A DNA stretch of 64,000 bases from Spiroplasma clarkii (lineage in GTDB: Bacteria; Bacillota_I; Bacilli_A; Mycoplasmatales; Mycoplasmataceae). The DNA lies in assembly GCF_002795265.1 (NCBI RefSeq), contig NZ_CP024870.1, positions 992,001-1,056,000 of the forward strand, in the 5' to 3' direction. The notes beneath the pieces were generated by a model. It searched no databases. It was not told the DNA's origin and worked only from the letters and a program-made list of their open reading frames with translations. The position numbers were made by a program, and so were the translations under genes. Below, in pieces: positions 23,629 to 33,902 of the stretch (positions within the stretch are counted from its first letter, which is position 1; every line of letters begins with the position of its first letter).

Positions 23629-25758
23629 CTATCTATTCTTAACATATCCACTTACTGATAAGGATGGTATATAAAGTCCATATGCAATTTCATTTTTGCT
23701 CTTATCCTTAAAATCAATTTTATAAATCTGTATAATTACTTTCCCTTTGTTTGAATCATACAAATCTATTTTTGAATCACCAAAATAGTTATTTTGGTCA
23801 GTATAATCAACATTTATATTTGCTCCTTGTGCATGCAATGTAAATTTGTCATCGGTTCCTAAAGAACGCATAGAATTAGCACCACTTTGAGGTTGCATTA
23901 AAACTACCTTGACTGGTTTTTCTTCTCAACTTCCTTCAAATACTACTTGTTCTCTTTTTGCAAGAACTTTGTTTATTATGTATGAATCTATATGTGATTC
24001 TGAACAAAAGTTATTTCAATTTGAATACTCCTTTACTCTAAATGTTCTTGTACCAAATTGTTCAATTTTTGCTTCTTCACTTATTTTTTCAAAATAATCA
24101 AGCTCAATATTTTTTGTTTCATGATATTTCCTTTGAATTGATCATGACTTAATTGCAACTTCTCTGACATCAGCTACATTTCTTCTGGTAGGTCGCAGCT
24201 CACTTGTTGGTAATTCTAAAAAAATCTTATCGATTAATTCTTCACAGGATAAACCTTCTAAATCGATTCTTTCTAAATATTCTCATAGGTTATTTTCCAT
24301 AATTCAAATGTCAAAGTAATGATTTGCAATTTTTTCTGTTGTATATATTTTCATATTGTTAATTATCTTATCTCGATAACCAAATCAACGAGCTCTTTGT
24401 AAAATTGTGTCTGCATTATTCTTCCCAAGAAGAGTATCTCTTATTATGTAAGCAACAATTAAATTACTAATTGTAACACCTCTTGAGAGCAAATCAGACC
24501 CAATATAAATTACATGTTTATTTTTAATACTACTTTCATTAAGTCTCTTAGCACCAGGACTACTATTAATGATAAATGAATTAACATCTTGAACTGCATA
24601 TTTAAATCTTTCTAAAAAATCATAATCTCCATTCTCATCTATCTTGCGATCATATAATATTTTAAAACCCTTATTAATAAACTCAAATAATCATAATTTT
24701 TCAATATCTTTTTTATCATTGAAATAATCATCAATTCCCTTGCGGAGTTCTATTAAAAATTTATCTAATCTTTTTTTTATAATCTTATGGTCATTTTTAA
24801 CTCTTACAATATTTAGTAACATTTCAGATTTTGTATATTTTTGCTTCTTCATCAACAAATCAATTGATGAACAAATAAAGAAACTCAAGGCCTCTTCAAG
24901 ACTTTTTTCAATATTTTGAACTTCTGAATCATTCTGATTATCACTGTCTCTTAATCTTTCTGCTTCTTCATCGGGAACTATTCTGACGTATCTCTCATTT
25001 CCTTCATCTGAGTGAAAAACACTTAGTCCACTGTATCCCTGACCTGGATAGGTTAACTTGATGAATTTCGGAGATAAGTTATCATAAGTATCAATTAAAA
25101 CATTTGCATATGGAGTTGCAGTGACGGCAATATATGAAAAATGTGTTAGTGAATTTCTTATATTATTTATTGTTTCGTTTCATTTTGTTGGACCATCTTT
25201 TTTTGTGTTGGCATTACCATCTAAACTCCCCTGGTCTCCTTCATCATCAATAATTAATACTTTTCTTTTGCTTCATATTAAAGGATTATTGTTAATTAGA
25301 TCTAAAATGTCTGAGAAATGTCTTGAATTTTTAAGTATGGTAATAATAACTTTATTGTTATCTCCTTGAAAAAATCTGTTTTGATTAAGATTATTTTTTT
25401 CAGATTTAATTGAAGCACTAGAGAATACTGCACAGGTCATATAACCTCTATCATCTGAGATATCATCAAAAACCTCATTAACCCTTTCTTCATTTTGACG
25501 CAATAAATCATTATCAATTCCACCAACTAAAAAGACAGTATCATAATATTCTTTATCAAATGCAGTGGCAATTATTCCTAAAAAGTTTGAAGTCTTTCCT
25601 GATTGAACCTTCCCAACCAATAAACCAGTTTGTTTATTTGGTTGCCTGTTTTCATCTAGTGTTTCTTCAAGAATTTCATAAGAGCGTTTTAAAATTTCAT
25701 TTGTAGAGTCAGTTCCAATTTTTTTACAATAAACTTCTTTATATTTTTCAATATACAT
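23629..25758 (-). CDS. Z1-domain ATPase (helicase-like) of a MORC-associated defence system
   Basis: About 709 residues. Residues 45-60 are GLLVGKVQSGKTSNFLGI, a P-loop; VLIIDDEGDQG is the Walker B. ITNIRN then FSYIAVTATPYANVLI and VIYIGSDLLSRGVTISNLIV follow, as in Z1 proteins (PF10593), a divergent superfamily II helicase group. Z1 proteins co-occur with MORC/MutL-like ATPases in restriction neighbourhoods (Iyer, Abhiman and Aravind, 2008). Here the MORC-like gene is 15 bases upstream. AGGAGG precedes the ATG. The assignment is strong; mechanism is inferred. Confidence 0.85.
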
Positions 25759-25773
25759 ACTTATTCCTCCTAT

Positions 25774-27417
25774 TTATCATCCTAAAAGATATTCATTAAT
25801 TTTTTTTGTAATTTTTAATGGGTCAACAGTATTGTCTGGTGAGTTCGCACGCAAACAAAGTATTGCACAAACATATGCTGTTGCAAATTTTTTCATAAAA
25901 ATTATAAATTGTGGTTCTTGTGCCAATGGTTTTAAAAAAATATGTTCAACAAACAGCTCTATTTCAAAGAAATCTTTTTCTTCATCCACAGTAGTTATTT
26001 TAATTCACTCTTGTGGGTCTTTTTCTTCTGAAAGTTTTAATGAAAATGAAAAATTAACCCCATCCTTTGAAAACTTTGCAATATTGCCTAAATTATTTAA
26101 ACTAATCTTATTAACTTCATTCTCCAAGACAGTTTTATCATCTGATTTTACAATTGAAGCTTTGACATTTTCATCAATAGCACTAGGTGTCTCAAATGTA
26201 AAGTCCTTTTTCATCATTCTTGATATGTCATTATTTGCTTCTATAATTTCTTTTTCTTTAATCTGTTTTGTTCCTGAATCATCAAACTTTCTTAGTTTTT
26301 CTGCTCATATTTTAAATTTTGCTATTTTTCTATTTAAAAAATTAATAAATGCCTCTTCAAGACCATCATCTCAACTAAAACCATCTTTTGCTTGATTTAC
26401 AGGGAAATCATCTAGATCAATTTCCCCATACATTCTTTGATATGCAAATGAACCTGAATCACCAAAAATTTCCTTTGGGCGATAATTGTTATCATATCCT
26501 CCGACTATAGCTCTATTTCTTCTAAATAGTGTGAAACCTGATTCACTTCTACTCCCTTTGTCTCTTATTCCCACCATATATTTAATATGGTACTTTTTGT
26601 CCTTGAATTCTAAAAAATCTTCATCAACAGTCTTTGCTAGTGTTGGTTCATCAATACCTTTAACTTGACCTGGCTGTATTACTCTTGGAATAACTTCATT
26701 GAACTTTATTTCTGGAATATCTTCAGCATTCTCATACACAACACCATCAATGTCTCTTCATTTTTTATCAGCTTTAAATTCAGCAAAATAGATTTTAATA
26801 TCACCATTTTTGATATCACGTCTATACATTCCAGAAATTAATTTTGAGATTGCTGTTTTTTGATTCTTTGTTGTGATTGGTTTGTTTAACTTTTCAAGTT
26901 TCAAGATTGTTTTGTGAATTTTAGGATCAACAGGTTTCTTGCTAACTCCAATTCTTTTTGGATTTTCTTTAACTATTTTGTCAATATCCATTGTTACACT
27001 ATATTCATTTTCTGAACCTAATCTAGTTGATATTACAGTTCATTTCCTGCTAAATCATGTTGCAGCAGTTTTAAGTCCCATTCCAAATTCATTTCTACTA
27101 TTTTTATGTTTTGGAAGTTTACCTAGCAAAACTGCCCGTTCTAATTCTTCACGTTCCATTCCATAAGCATTATCTATAATGTTTATTTCAGGATCTACAT
27201 TATCATTTTTATAAAGAATATAAATTTTTAACTGATAGTTAGAATTTAAATTATTTTTATAAAAATCAATTAGAGCATTTTTGTTTTCAAAATAACTTGC
27301 TGTGGAATTGTCAACAAATTCAGCTAATGCATAGCTTGGTTTATAACTTAACCTTTGGTATGTTGCATAAATACTTGATTCAGGCTGTATATTAATTGAA
27401 TCATTATCATTAATCAT
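25774..27417 (-). CDS. MORC/MutL-like GHKL ATPase
   Basis: A 547-residue protein with several TGA-Trp codons. The Bergerat ATP-binding fold is visible: LAEFVDNS (about residues 31-38, N box), IDNAYGMERE (80-90, G1) and EFGMGLKTAATW (110-121, G2). Further on, FRRNRAIVGG and NNYRPKEIFGDSG match the S5-like domain of prokaryotic MORC proteins. It starts inside the end of the HNH gene (8-base overlap) and is followed by Z1. Likely an ATP-driven clamp acting on invading DNA; the role is inferred from the family. Confidence 0.85.
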
Positions 27418-28486
27418 AATCTCTATCTCCTTCTTGTTTGTAAAGTTCACTATAAATTTTTATTATTTTTTCAATGTTATACTCTGGATATATTTTTTTA
27501 AAATTATCATTTACAACTAGATTGCCAAGTTTAATAACCATACTTTTTTGAAACTCTTTTTCAGACAAATGTATTCCCTTATGACATTCTGGGCACAATG
27601 CAACTAGATTTTGTTTTGAATCTAAAGTCTTAACAAACTTTTTTTGGGTTTTGTAGTTATAAGGAATAAAATGGTGCACTTCAAAATAATTTAGACCATT
27701 ATGTTTTTTAGATGGGAAAGTACTTTCTTTATTACATAATGCACAAATTTGCAATTCTTTTAATACTTCTTCAACAAGAGCAGTATTTCTAATTAATTTG
27801 TTCTTATTTACCTTGTCAACAGATAGATCATAGTTAAAATCCATCACATTTTGTTCTAATGTAATTTCATTAAATAGTATATCATTAAAAATGTCTAAAA
27901 TTTCTTCCTCTTTACTAACTTCATTTTGTTTTATATGTTCAAATAATCTTTTTACCAACTTATCTAGATGAACAGTTAAAAGATTATTATCAGAATCTGT
28001 GACATCAATATCCCCCATTATGCATTTTTCAATATCACTAAATCCTATTCAATATGAAGAATATGAACCTCCCTTTTTTGCTTTTGATGATGCAATGTAT
28101 CTTTCAATATTTTTATTTACAATTGGTGAAAGAATGTAAAGATTATTTAACCCTATTTTCATGAGTCCTACATAGTAGATTTGATAACCTGTAACCAAAT
28201 GCTGTGATTTAAGTGCCAATCTTTTAGCTTGATTGTCTTCAATTCCTGAGTTTTTTGGATTCATATAATGTATTAAAATCTTCTTACTATCTTGAGTTTC
28301 AAATGAAACTCAATTCTTTTTATCATCATAATTTACATTCTTTAGACCATTAAAATTACCTATAATTACCTCATTTAGAGAATTGTATTCATTTTTAACA
28401 TTCTTTTGAAGTTTGTTATATTCTTTAAAGGTCATTTCCACTATTTTTTTGTCCTTAAATACTTTATATTTGATACTATTATTCAC
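27410..28486 (-). CDS. HNH endonuclease of the MORC/Z1 cluster
   Basis: A 358-residue protein. The C-terminal domain has ICALCNKES, then YFEVHHFIPY and LVALCPECHKGIHL. This is a zinc-ribbon-supported HNH nuclease of the McrA type. The N-terminal 170 residues are not recognised and may bind DNA. The GTG at 28486 follows GGAGG at 9 bases; TGA codons occur within. It is the first gene of the cluster and overlaps the MORC-like gene by 8 bases, so it is probably the effector nuclease of that system. Confidence 0.78.
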
Positions 28487-29262
28487 TTTTTCCTACCTCC
28501 ATATGATTTTATTAATTGTGACTTATAATTAACCTTAAAAAAATTTAAAATATGACTTTTATATGAAAGTTGATGTTTTAGATTTACATAAAATTTTGTA
28601 ACATGTTAAAACTCAAATTTAATTGTATTGGTTATAATGCATTCAATCAGTAATAACTTATTACAATTAAAGTGGTTTTGACTCACTTTATGATTCAGGC
28701 ATTGTTATAATAATTGTTATTTTCAAATAACTTCACTTTTACATTAATTTTTCCTCGCTTTTAACTTAATTCTATCAAATATTTTTTCATAATATTTAAA
28801 AATTAAACATGGTTTTATTTTTGTAACAAATAATTTACAAAAATTTCATACCTTAACCAACATTAGATAAAAATAATATCAAGTTTGCTTTATAACCCTT
28901 TTACAAATAATCACAAAACCTATAATAAACTTTCAAGTCTAATTAAAAGTGGACTAAGCTAGTTTAAGGTAAAATATAATTTAAGTATTACAAAAATGCA
29001 ATCATCACTAATATTTATAATAAATTTGTGGTTGAATAAATTTTATTTATAAATTTATGAACAATTTCTATCTTTATCCACAATATTGTAACTATTTTAT
29101 TTAGTCTTTAGTATAAATCTTGCTACCCAAAATTTTATAAGTATTGCATTTTTAGTAGATTCCGGCAATTACTGTAATTCAATTTGTGATGTAGGTGAAA
29201 ATATAACTTTTATAGTCATACATTATAATATTTAATCTATGTAAAAAGCATAACTTCTCATA
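28487..29262. other. Long intergenic region with one DnaA-box-like site
   Basis: About 775 AT-rich bases without a credible gene. It contains one TTATCCACA near 29074. AAAAATGCAAT near 28992 and ATTGCATTTTT near 29144 form a distant 11-base inverted repeat, possibly the outer ends of a decayed element. The promoter for the HNH/MORC/Z1 operon should lie at its left end. Confidence 0.45.
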
Positions 29263-30186
29263 TTAAATATTTTTATATAACTCATTTAAAAAGTTTTCAA
29301 ATGCTTTTTTTATTTCTATTAACTCATATTTTAAAATAACAATTTGATTTATACTCCCATCTTCTTCATCTAGTTTATTAAGCAATATGTATAGTTCATC
29401 ATCTACATTATAAAAATCAATAATATTATAAAAAATTTTATCATTTTGTGAATTTATTTTATATTTTTCTGAGTGAGTTAACAAATTCCTTAAGGAGTTA
29501 AGTGAACATGGAAAACTTGTCCTTGATTCAGGTTTAATCTCATTTGATTCAATTAATTTGATAATATCTTTAGTCAACTTACTTTCAATGTCAACACATA
29601 TTATGAACTCTTTTACTGTTATTTTTTGATTTTTAACAGTACTGGTTAACTTCAAACTTTCATTTTCAGAAATATTAATAAATGAATTCAACAAGAAATT
29701 TAAATCTTGGAAGTTAATTTTTTGTAAATTTAACTCAGCATCAAATTTATAAAAGCTACTTAATGAGTTGATTGTTTTTAATAAAAAAATTATCTTTCTT
29801 TTTTCAATTGTATTTATATTTTTGGATTTTAATATTCTATTTTCATAATCTGTAATATTTTTACTTGTTATATCATACAAAAAACCATGATTATATTTTT
29901 CATAATAAAATACTATTGAATCTTCACAATAATTTTTAGGAATGAAAAACCCATCTTGATTTTTTCCAAAATTACTTTCAGCTGGATAATATTCAAAATC
30001 ATATCCAATTGGTTTTTTATTATACCATTTCCTTCTTATATCTTCTTTATTAACAAATAAAACAGCCTCACCATTTAAATTTTTAATGCCTGCTTTTTCT
30101 AAAAATCTGTTCAATCTTATTAAATAGTCATCACGGATTCATTGCTTACTAACTTTGAAAGGTTTATTTTTAGTATTTAAATTCAT
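29263..30186 (-). CDS. Predicted HEPN-like defence protein
   Basis: A 307-residue protein of no named family. Near residues 229-239 it reads LNSLRNLLTHSEK; R-N-x3-H is the HEPN ribonuclease motif. The N-terminal 150 residues (GYDFEYYPAE, DGFFIPKNY) form a separate unrecognised domain, as in two-domain abortive-infection proteins with a C-terminal HEPN. The start at 30186 is the first in-frame ATG; its ribosome site is weak. It sits between restriction genes, which supports a defence role, but the assignment is tentative. Confidence 0.5.
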
Positions 30187-30239
30187 ATAATAGTCTCATT
30201 TCTTAATTTTACATATTAATTATTGATTTCCTGTGGTGT

Positions 30240-30488
30240 TTATTTCTTTTCAATATACTTATCCTCATTTTTAAGTTCGGCAATAACTTTTTTTAAATAT
30301 TTGAAATTTCCTTCAATTTTAAAATAATTTGCTGTTTCATTAATATCTTTTTCTAGAGAAATTTTTTCAATGTAGTTTAATTTTTCATCATTAAGTATTT
30401 TGTACACAACATCTGATGAAACAAAGCAGAATAAAACATCTAGTTTAGTCTTACAAAAATCTTTAAGCTCTATGTATCTATTAATCAC
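30240..30488 (-). CDS. Small hypothetical protein, possibly a remnant
   Basis: An 82-residue frame starting at GTG (30488), with a stop (TAA) about 50 bases further upstream in frame. FCFVSSDVVYKILNDEKLNYIEK reads like the interior of a protein. No good ribosome site. It lies between the HEPN-like gene and the Mrr-like fragment, and may be a decayed part of either. Confidence 0.3.
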   Translation of the reverse strand: MINRYIELKDFCKTKLDVLFCFVSSDVVYKILNDEKLNYIEKISLEKDINETANYFKIEGNFKYLKKVIAELKNEDKYIEKK

Positions 30489-30620
30489 TTTAAATAGTTT
30501 TTTGAAATGTTTAATTTGTTTACTACTTTATAATGCAAAAATCATATTAAATATATTGCAACAGTCAGATTTGGTAGAGTTTATTGAATTTATGATACTT
30601 GAGTATATATCATCATTAAT

Positions 30621-30974
30621 TTAATCTATCTTATTATTGATTGCTACATAATTATTAAAATATATTGCAATGGTTTTTAATAGTTTTATTATTTTTAATT
30701 CATCATCATTCACATAAGCAACAGCAAATGCTTTTTCAGCATATTCACTAGTAATCAATCCTCTTATAAAACTATCAGCATTGATTCTTGCTCCACACTT
30801 TGCTTGGATTAGGTGCAAAATACCTTTCAAAAAATAAATTATGTCAATGCCTCTGATTTCTGAGTTATTTTCATTAATTAAACAATCTGTCGTGTCTTTG
30901 CCTTGAAATACAACTAATATTGAGCAAATATATTCCTGAAACATTTTACCTTTTACTCTACTTTTTTTCCTCAC
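30621..30974 (-). CDS. Mrr-like nuclease-domain fragment
   Basis: A 117-residue frame: RVKGKMFQEYICSIL, EIRGIDIIYFLKGI and LHLIQAKCGARI give the order seen in Mrr/restriction_endonuclease-like domains (G-x-D then Q-x-K). It is much shorter than intact Mrr proteins and lacks a DNA-binding domain, so it may be a remnant. The start is GTG at 30974; an internal ATG at 30944 has AAGG before it. Confidence 0.4.
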   Translation of the reverse strand: MRKKSRVKGKMFQEYICSILVVFQGKDTTDCLINENNSEIRGIDIIYFLKGILHLIQAKCGARINADSFIRGLITSEYAEKAFAVAYVNDDELKIIKLLKTIAIYFNNYVAINNKID

Positions 30975-31163
30975 TATTTTTAGTACTAATTCTACTAATT
31001 TCTTTTAAATATGTCTTAAAATTTCTATTAATTTTCTTTTTATGCACATTGATTTACATAAATTGCATTCAGAAAACAAAACATTAAAGTAAACTAACAT
31101 TTATTAACTTTTATTGAATCCCAAGCACCATAAACAATTATAACACTCCTGGGTGAGATGTAA

Positions 31164-31195
31164 TAAAAAAAATGACTCAATATTAAGTCATTTTT
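31164..31195 (-). terminator. Terminator after the C5 methyltransferase
   Basis: AAAATGACT (31169-31177) pairs with AGTCATTTT (31186-31194) and is followed on the minus strand by a run of T. It lies about 30 bases beyond the methyltransferase stop. Confidence 0.75.
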
Positions 31196-31225
31196 AAAAA
31201 AAATCTTTTATGTAGTGTGCTAAAT

Positions 31226-32530
31226 TTAAACATCATATTCTTCCAAATCACAAGTTTTGATATTGTTTTGATTTATTTTTAGGTTGACAATTAATTCATC
31301 ATAAACTCTTTCAATTTGATCTGCTAGATTTTGAATTATATCTACAACCAAAGCATTTCCCATACAAAAATATCTCATTTTCTCACTTGTGATTGATACA
31401 GTCCAATCATCATCAAAACAATTTAATCTTTCAGCTTCAATTGGTGTAATAAACCTTCTTCTATTACGTCCATTTTTATCAAGTGTTTGAATGAGATGAG
31501 TTGATCTATTCAGTGATGATTCACTAGTCAACATAGTTCTTCCTGGTCTATCCAAGTTATCAAGTAAGTTCATTCTACCCTCAGAATAATAGTATGGTTC
31601 TCCATTTGGCTTAAACCGTTCTCTTTTTTTAGCACTTCTTAATTCTTTCATTTTTTTCAATTGTTCTTGATTTAAATAAAACTTCTCTTCAATTTCATCT
31701 GGGTTTTGCAAAATGTCTCTTAAACACAATCTTTCAGGATTGAAATTGGGGTCAACCTCAATTTCATACTCTAACAAGTCACCATTAATCAAAAATCCTT
31801 TTGTAAGAAACTTGCCCCCATTGTAGTTTTCGGTTATATCTAGTTCATCATCAAATTGGCTACTAAATTCCATTTGTTTAACTTTTGTACTACTTTTTTC
31901 AACAACTGGAAATACTGTGCTAAATACTGAACTTTCATTAATTTCTTCTAAAGTTTGTTCATCATCAAACATAACAGCAGTTTCAAAACACTCTCTTAGT
32001 TTTGCAAAAATAAAAACTCTTTTTCTTCTTTGAGGCATTCCATAGTCTGCTGCATTGATTACTTGCCATTCAACATCATAACCTAACTTATTTAAATTAA
32101 ATAACATAATAGCAAAATCTCTTCCCCTTTTTGCTGAAGGTGATTTTAATAAGCGATCAACATTTTCTAACAATACCATCTTTGGTTTTTTGTGTTTTAA
32201 AATTCAACTAATTTCTCATCATAAAACCCCTTTTTTCCCTTCAATTCCCTTTGCCTTGGTTGCAGCAACAGAATAATCTTGACATGGAAAACCACCCACT
32301 AATAAGTCAACATTGTTAGGGATTTTTTCTTTTGCAATTGCTATATCCTCATTGTTTACATTTTCTGGACCAAAATTATTAACATAGCAATTAAATGCAT
32401 GTTGAACTTTTTTATTTGGCTCTCATTGGTTTGCAAAAATAAAATTTCACAGGTTTTTATTGTATCGTTCTAAACCTAACCTAAAACCACCAACACCTGC
32501 AAATAATTCTACTACATTTATAGTTTTCAT
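31226..32530 (-). CDS. DNA cytosine-C5 methyltransferase (probable partner of Sau3AI-like enzyme)
   Basis: A 434-residue enzyme with motif I VELFAGVGGFRLGL, motif IV GGFPCQDYS (catalytic Cys near residue 83), motif VI LLENVDRLL, motif VIII MPQRRKRVFIFA, and C-terminal ITPIEAERLNCF and CMGNALVVDII. CTAGGAGATT precedes the ATG. It is divergent from a Sau3AI/MutH-type restriction gene, 60 bases away. Sau3AI cuts GATC, so methylation of the C in GATC is a reasonable guess. Because the endonuclease is interrupted, this methylase may now act alone. Confidence 0.92.
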
Positions 32531-32611
32531 TTTTTTAATCTCCTAGTAATGAATATATATTATAATAACATAAGGTAGAGGTAGATAATTATGAATTCAG
32601 AAAATATTAAA

Positions 32612-32627
32612 AAATTGAAAGAAATTT
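32612..32627 (+). repeat. Left flanking direct repeat of the IS
   Basis: AAATTGAAAGAAATTT, identical to 33887-33902. Removing the IS and one copy restores the endonuclease frame, so this is the duplicated target. Confidence 0.8.
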
Positions 32628-32635
32628 GACAGGTA

Positions 32636-32650
32636 ACCTTTTTCCGGACA
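32636..32650 (+). repeat. IS left terminal inverted repeat
   Basis: ACCTTTTTCCGGACA, perfect inverse complement of 33864-33878. Eight bases (GACAGGTA) separate it from the direct repeat. Confidence 0.85.
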
Positions 32651-32658
32651 CACATATT

Positions 32659-33513
32659 TTACAACTTTATTCTCACATAATTGTAAAATTTTTGATATAA
32701 ACTTGCATTTAGCTGATACTCAGCAAGTCCTTTATAACAGTAATTTTCTTTTAAGCATTCTCTTTTAAAAACTGATCAAAACCCTTCAATCCAACCATTA
32801 TCTGTAGACTTGGCTATTCTTGACATGCTTGGAATCAAATTAAAGTACATTAGCATCAACTTATAATTATATGCTTTAAATTCAGAACCATTATCTGAGT
32901 GTATTACACTGTTTGGCAAGAAGACACCAAATTCATCAGTCATTTTTAGAAATGATTTTTCTACAAGTTGATTCCCTTTATTTTTTTCTGTTACTAAACC
33001 AAAGATTTTTTTCATTTTAATATGATAAAAACCACAGGTATAGTATCTTTCACCATTGAATTCCTTTTCTGTTATGTCTACTGAAAAAACATCACCATAC
33101 TTATCAAAATTTTCAGGATCAGTTAACAAGTTTGGGTATTTACCAACCTTTTCAGGTTTTGCTACCTTATTTTTTCATTTCACATGATTATTGGTGGAGA
33201 TGCTTCTCATTTTAAAGTATCTCAATATTTTTTTATGTGATGACTTAGCTATCCCCTTAGTGAGCAAATCTATTGCAATTCTTTTACAACCATAGGTTTT
33301 TCCTGAATCAATAAAGCTCTGCTCAATATTTAAATAAAAATCATGATCATAATATCTTACCCTAGGTTTCCCTTGCTTCACTCATTCATAGTATGTACTT
33401 TTTGGAAGTTGAGCAATTTTTAATAAGCCATTTTTAGGTATTTTGAATTCATTGTAGATAAATTCCTCAACAACTAAGCATTTAATTATATTAAGCTCCC
33501 ATTTAACTACTTT
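32659..33513 (-). CDS. IS3-family transposase OrfB (DDE integrase domain)
   Basis: About 285 codons in the frame one base back from orfA, reading through TGA near 33175 and 32776. The catalytic DDE triad is visible: VFSVDITEKEF, VIHSDNGSEF and STDNGWIEGFWSVFKRE. No good independent start was found. It is probably made as an OrfAB fusion by -1 frameshifting at the A8-G run near 33510-33520. The start given is the first in-frame codon after the slippery site. Confidence 0.88.
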
Positions 33514-33803
33514 TTTTTACTTATCAGGGCCTCAATTCTTTTTCACATTTCATTTCTAGTTTCTAATTCGGCATTTTTCTTCTTCAGTTCTTTAACTTCA
33601 TTTCTTAAAATTATTAGTTCTTCTTTATCAGCTGAATTTGGTGCCCCAAGACCATCAATTCCAGATTGATCATACTTTTTACACCAATTTAAAAGTGTTT
33701 GATCTGAGATGCCATAACTTTTAACAAAATTCTTGGCCTTTGTCTTGCTCTCTCTAAATTTTAAAATTATTTTTTCTTTTTGCTTTGCTGAGTAATGTCC
33801 CAT
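33507..33803 (-). CDS. IS3-family OrfA (helix-turn-helix protein)
   Basis: A 98-residue protein. HYSAKQKEKIILKFRES and FVKSYGISDQTLLNWCKKYD form the HTH_28/IS150-type DNA-binding part. A Leu/Lys-rich coiled coil (LRNEVKELKKKNAELE) follows. It ends just past A-AAA-AAG-TAG, a classic -1 slippage site. GAGGTTTTTTT precedes the ATG at 33803. Confidence 0.88.
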
Positions 33804-33863
33804 AAAAAAACCTCTTTCCTAACAATATTATTTTACATTCAATATAAATGTAATTTAATTTTT

Positions 33864-33878
33864 TGTCCGGAAAAAGGT
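33864..33878 (-). repeat. IS right terminal inverted repeat
   Basis: TGTCCGGAAAAAGGT, inverse complement of 32636-32650, followed by GGAAGTAC before the direct repeat. Confidence 0.85.
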
Positions 33879-33886
33879 GGAAGTAC

Positions 33887-33902
33887 AAATTGAAAGAAAT
33901 TT
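33887..33902 (+). repeat. Right flanking direct repeat of the IS
   Basis: Second copy of AAATTGAAAGAAATTT. At 16 bases it is much longer than the 3-5 base duplication usual for IS3-family elements. Confidence 0.8.

Larger units (their letters stand above)
32628..33886 (-). mobile_element. IS3-family insertion sequence
   Basis: A 1259-bp element bounded by 16-base direct repeats, containing 15-bp perfect inverted repeats about 8 bases inside each edge. It encodes orfA and orfB transposase in the usual IS3 layout with a slippery A run between them. It lies within the Sau3AI-like gene on the opposite strand. It appears intact and recent. Confidence 0.85.

Noticed and set aside
25832-26395. 187-residue plus-strand frame, Ser-rich
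   Set aside because: Antisense shadow of the MORC-like ATPase gene.
29074-29082. DnaA box as a replication origin
   Set aside because: Only one perfect TTATCCACA was noticed, with no dnaA or dnaN nearby and no cluster of boxes.
33863-33886. TTG in the IS end as the true start of the Sau3AI-like gene
   Set aside because: Joining the parts on either side of the IS restores an ATG-initiated frame, so the TTG only arises from the insertion; it might still permit a shortened product.
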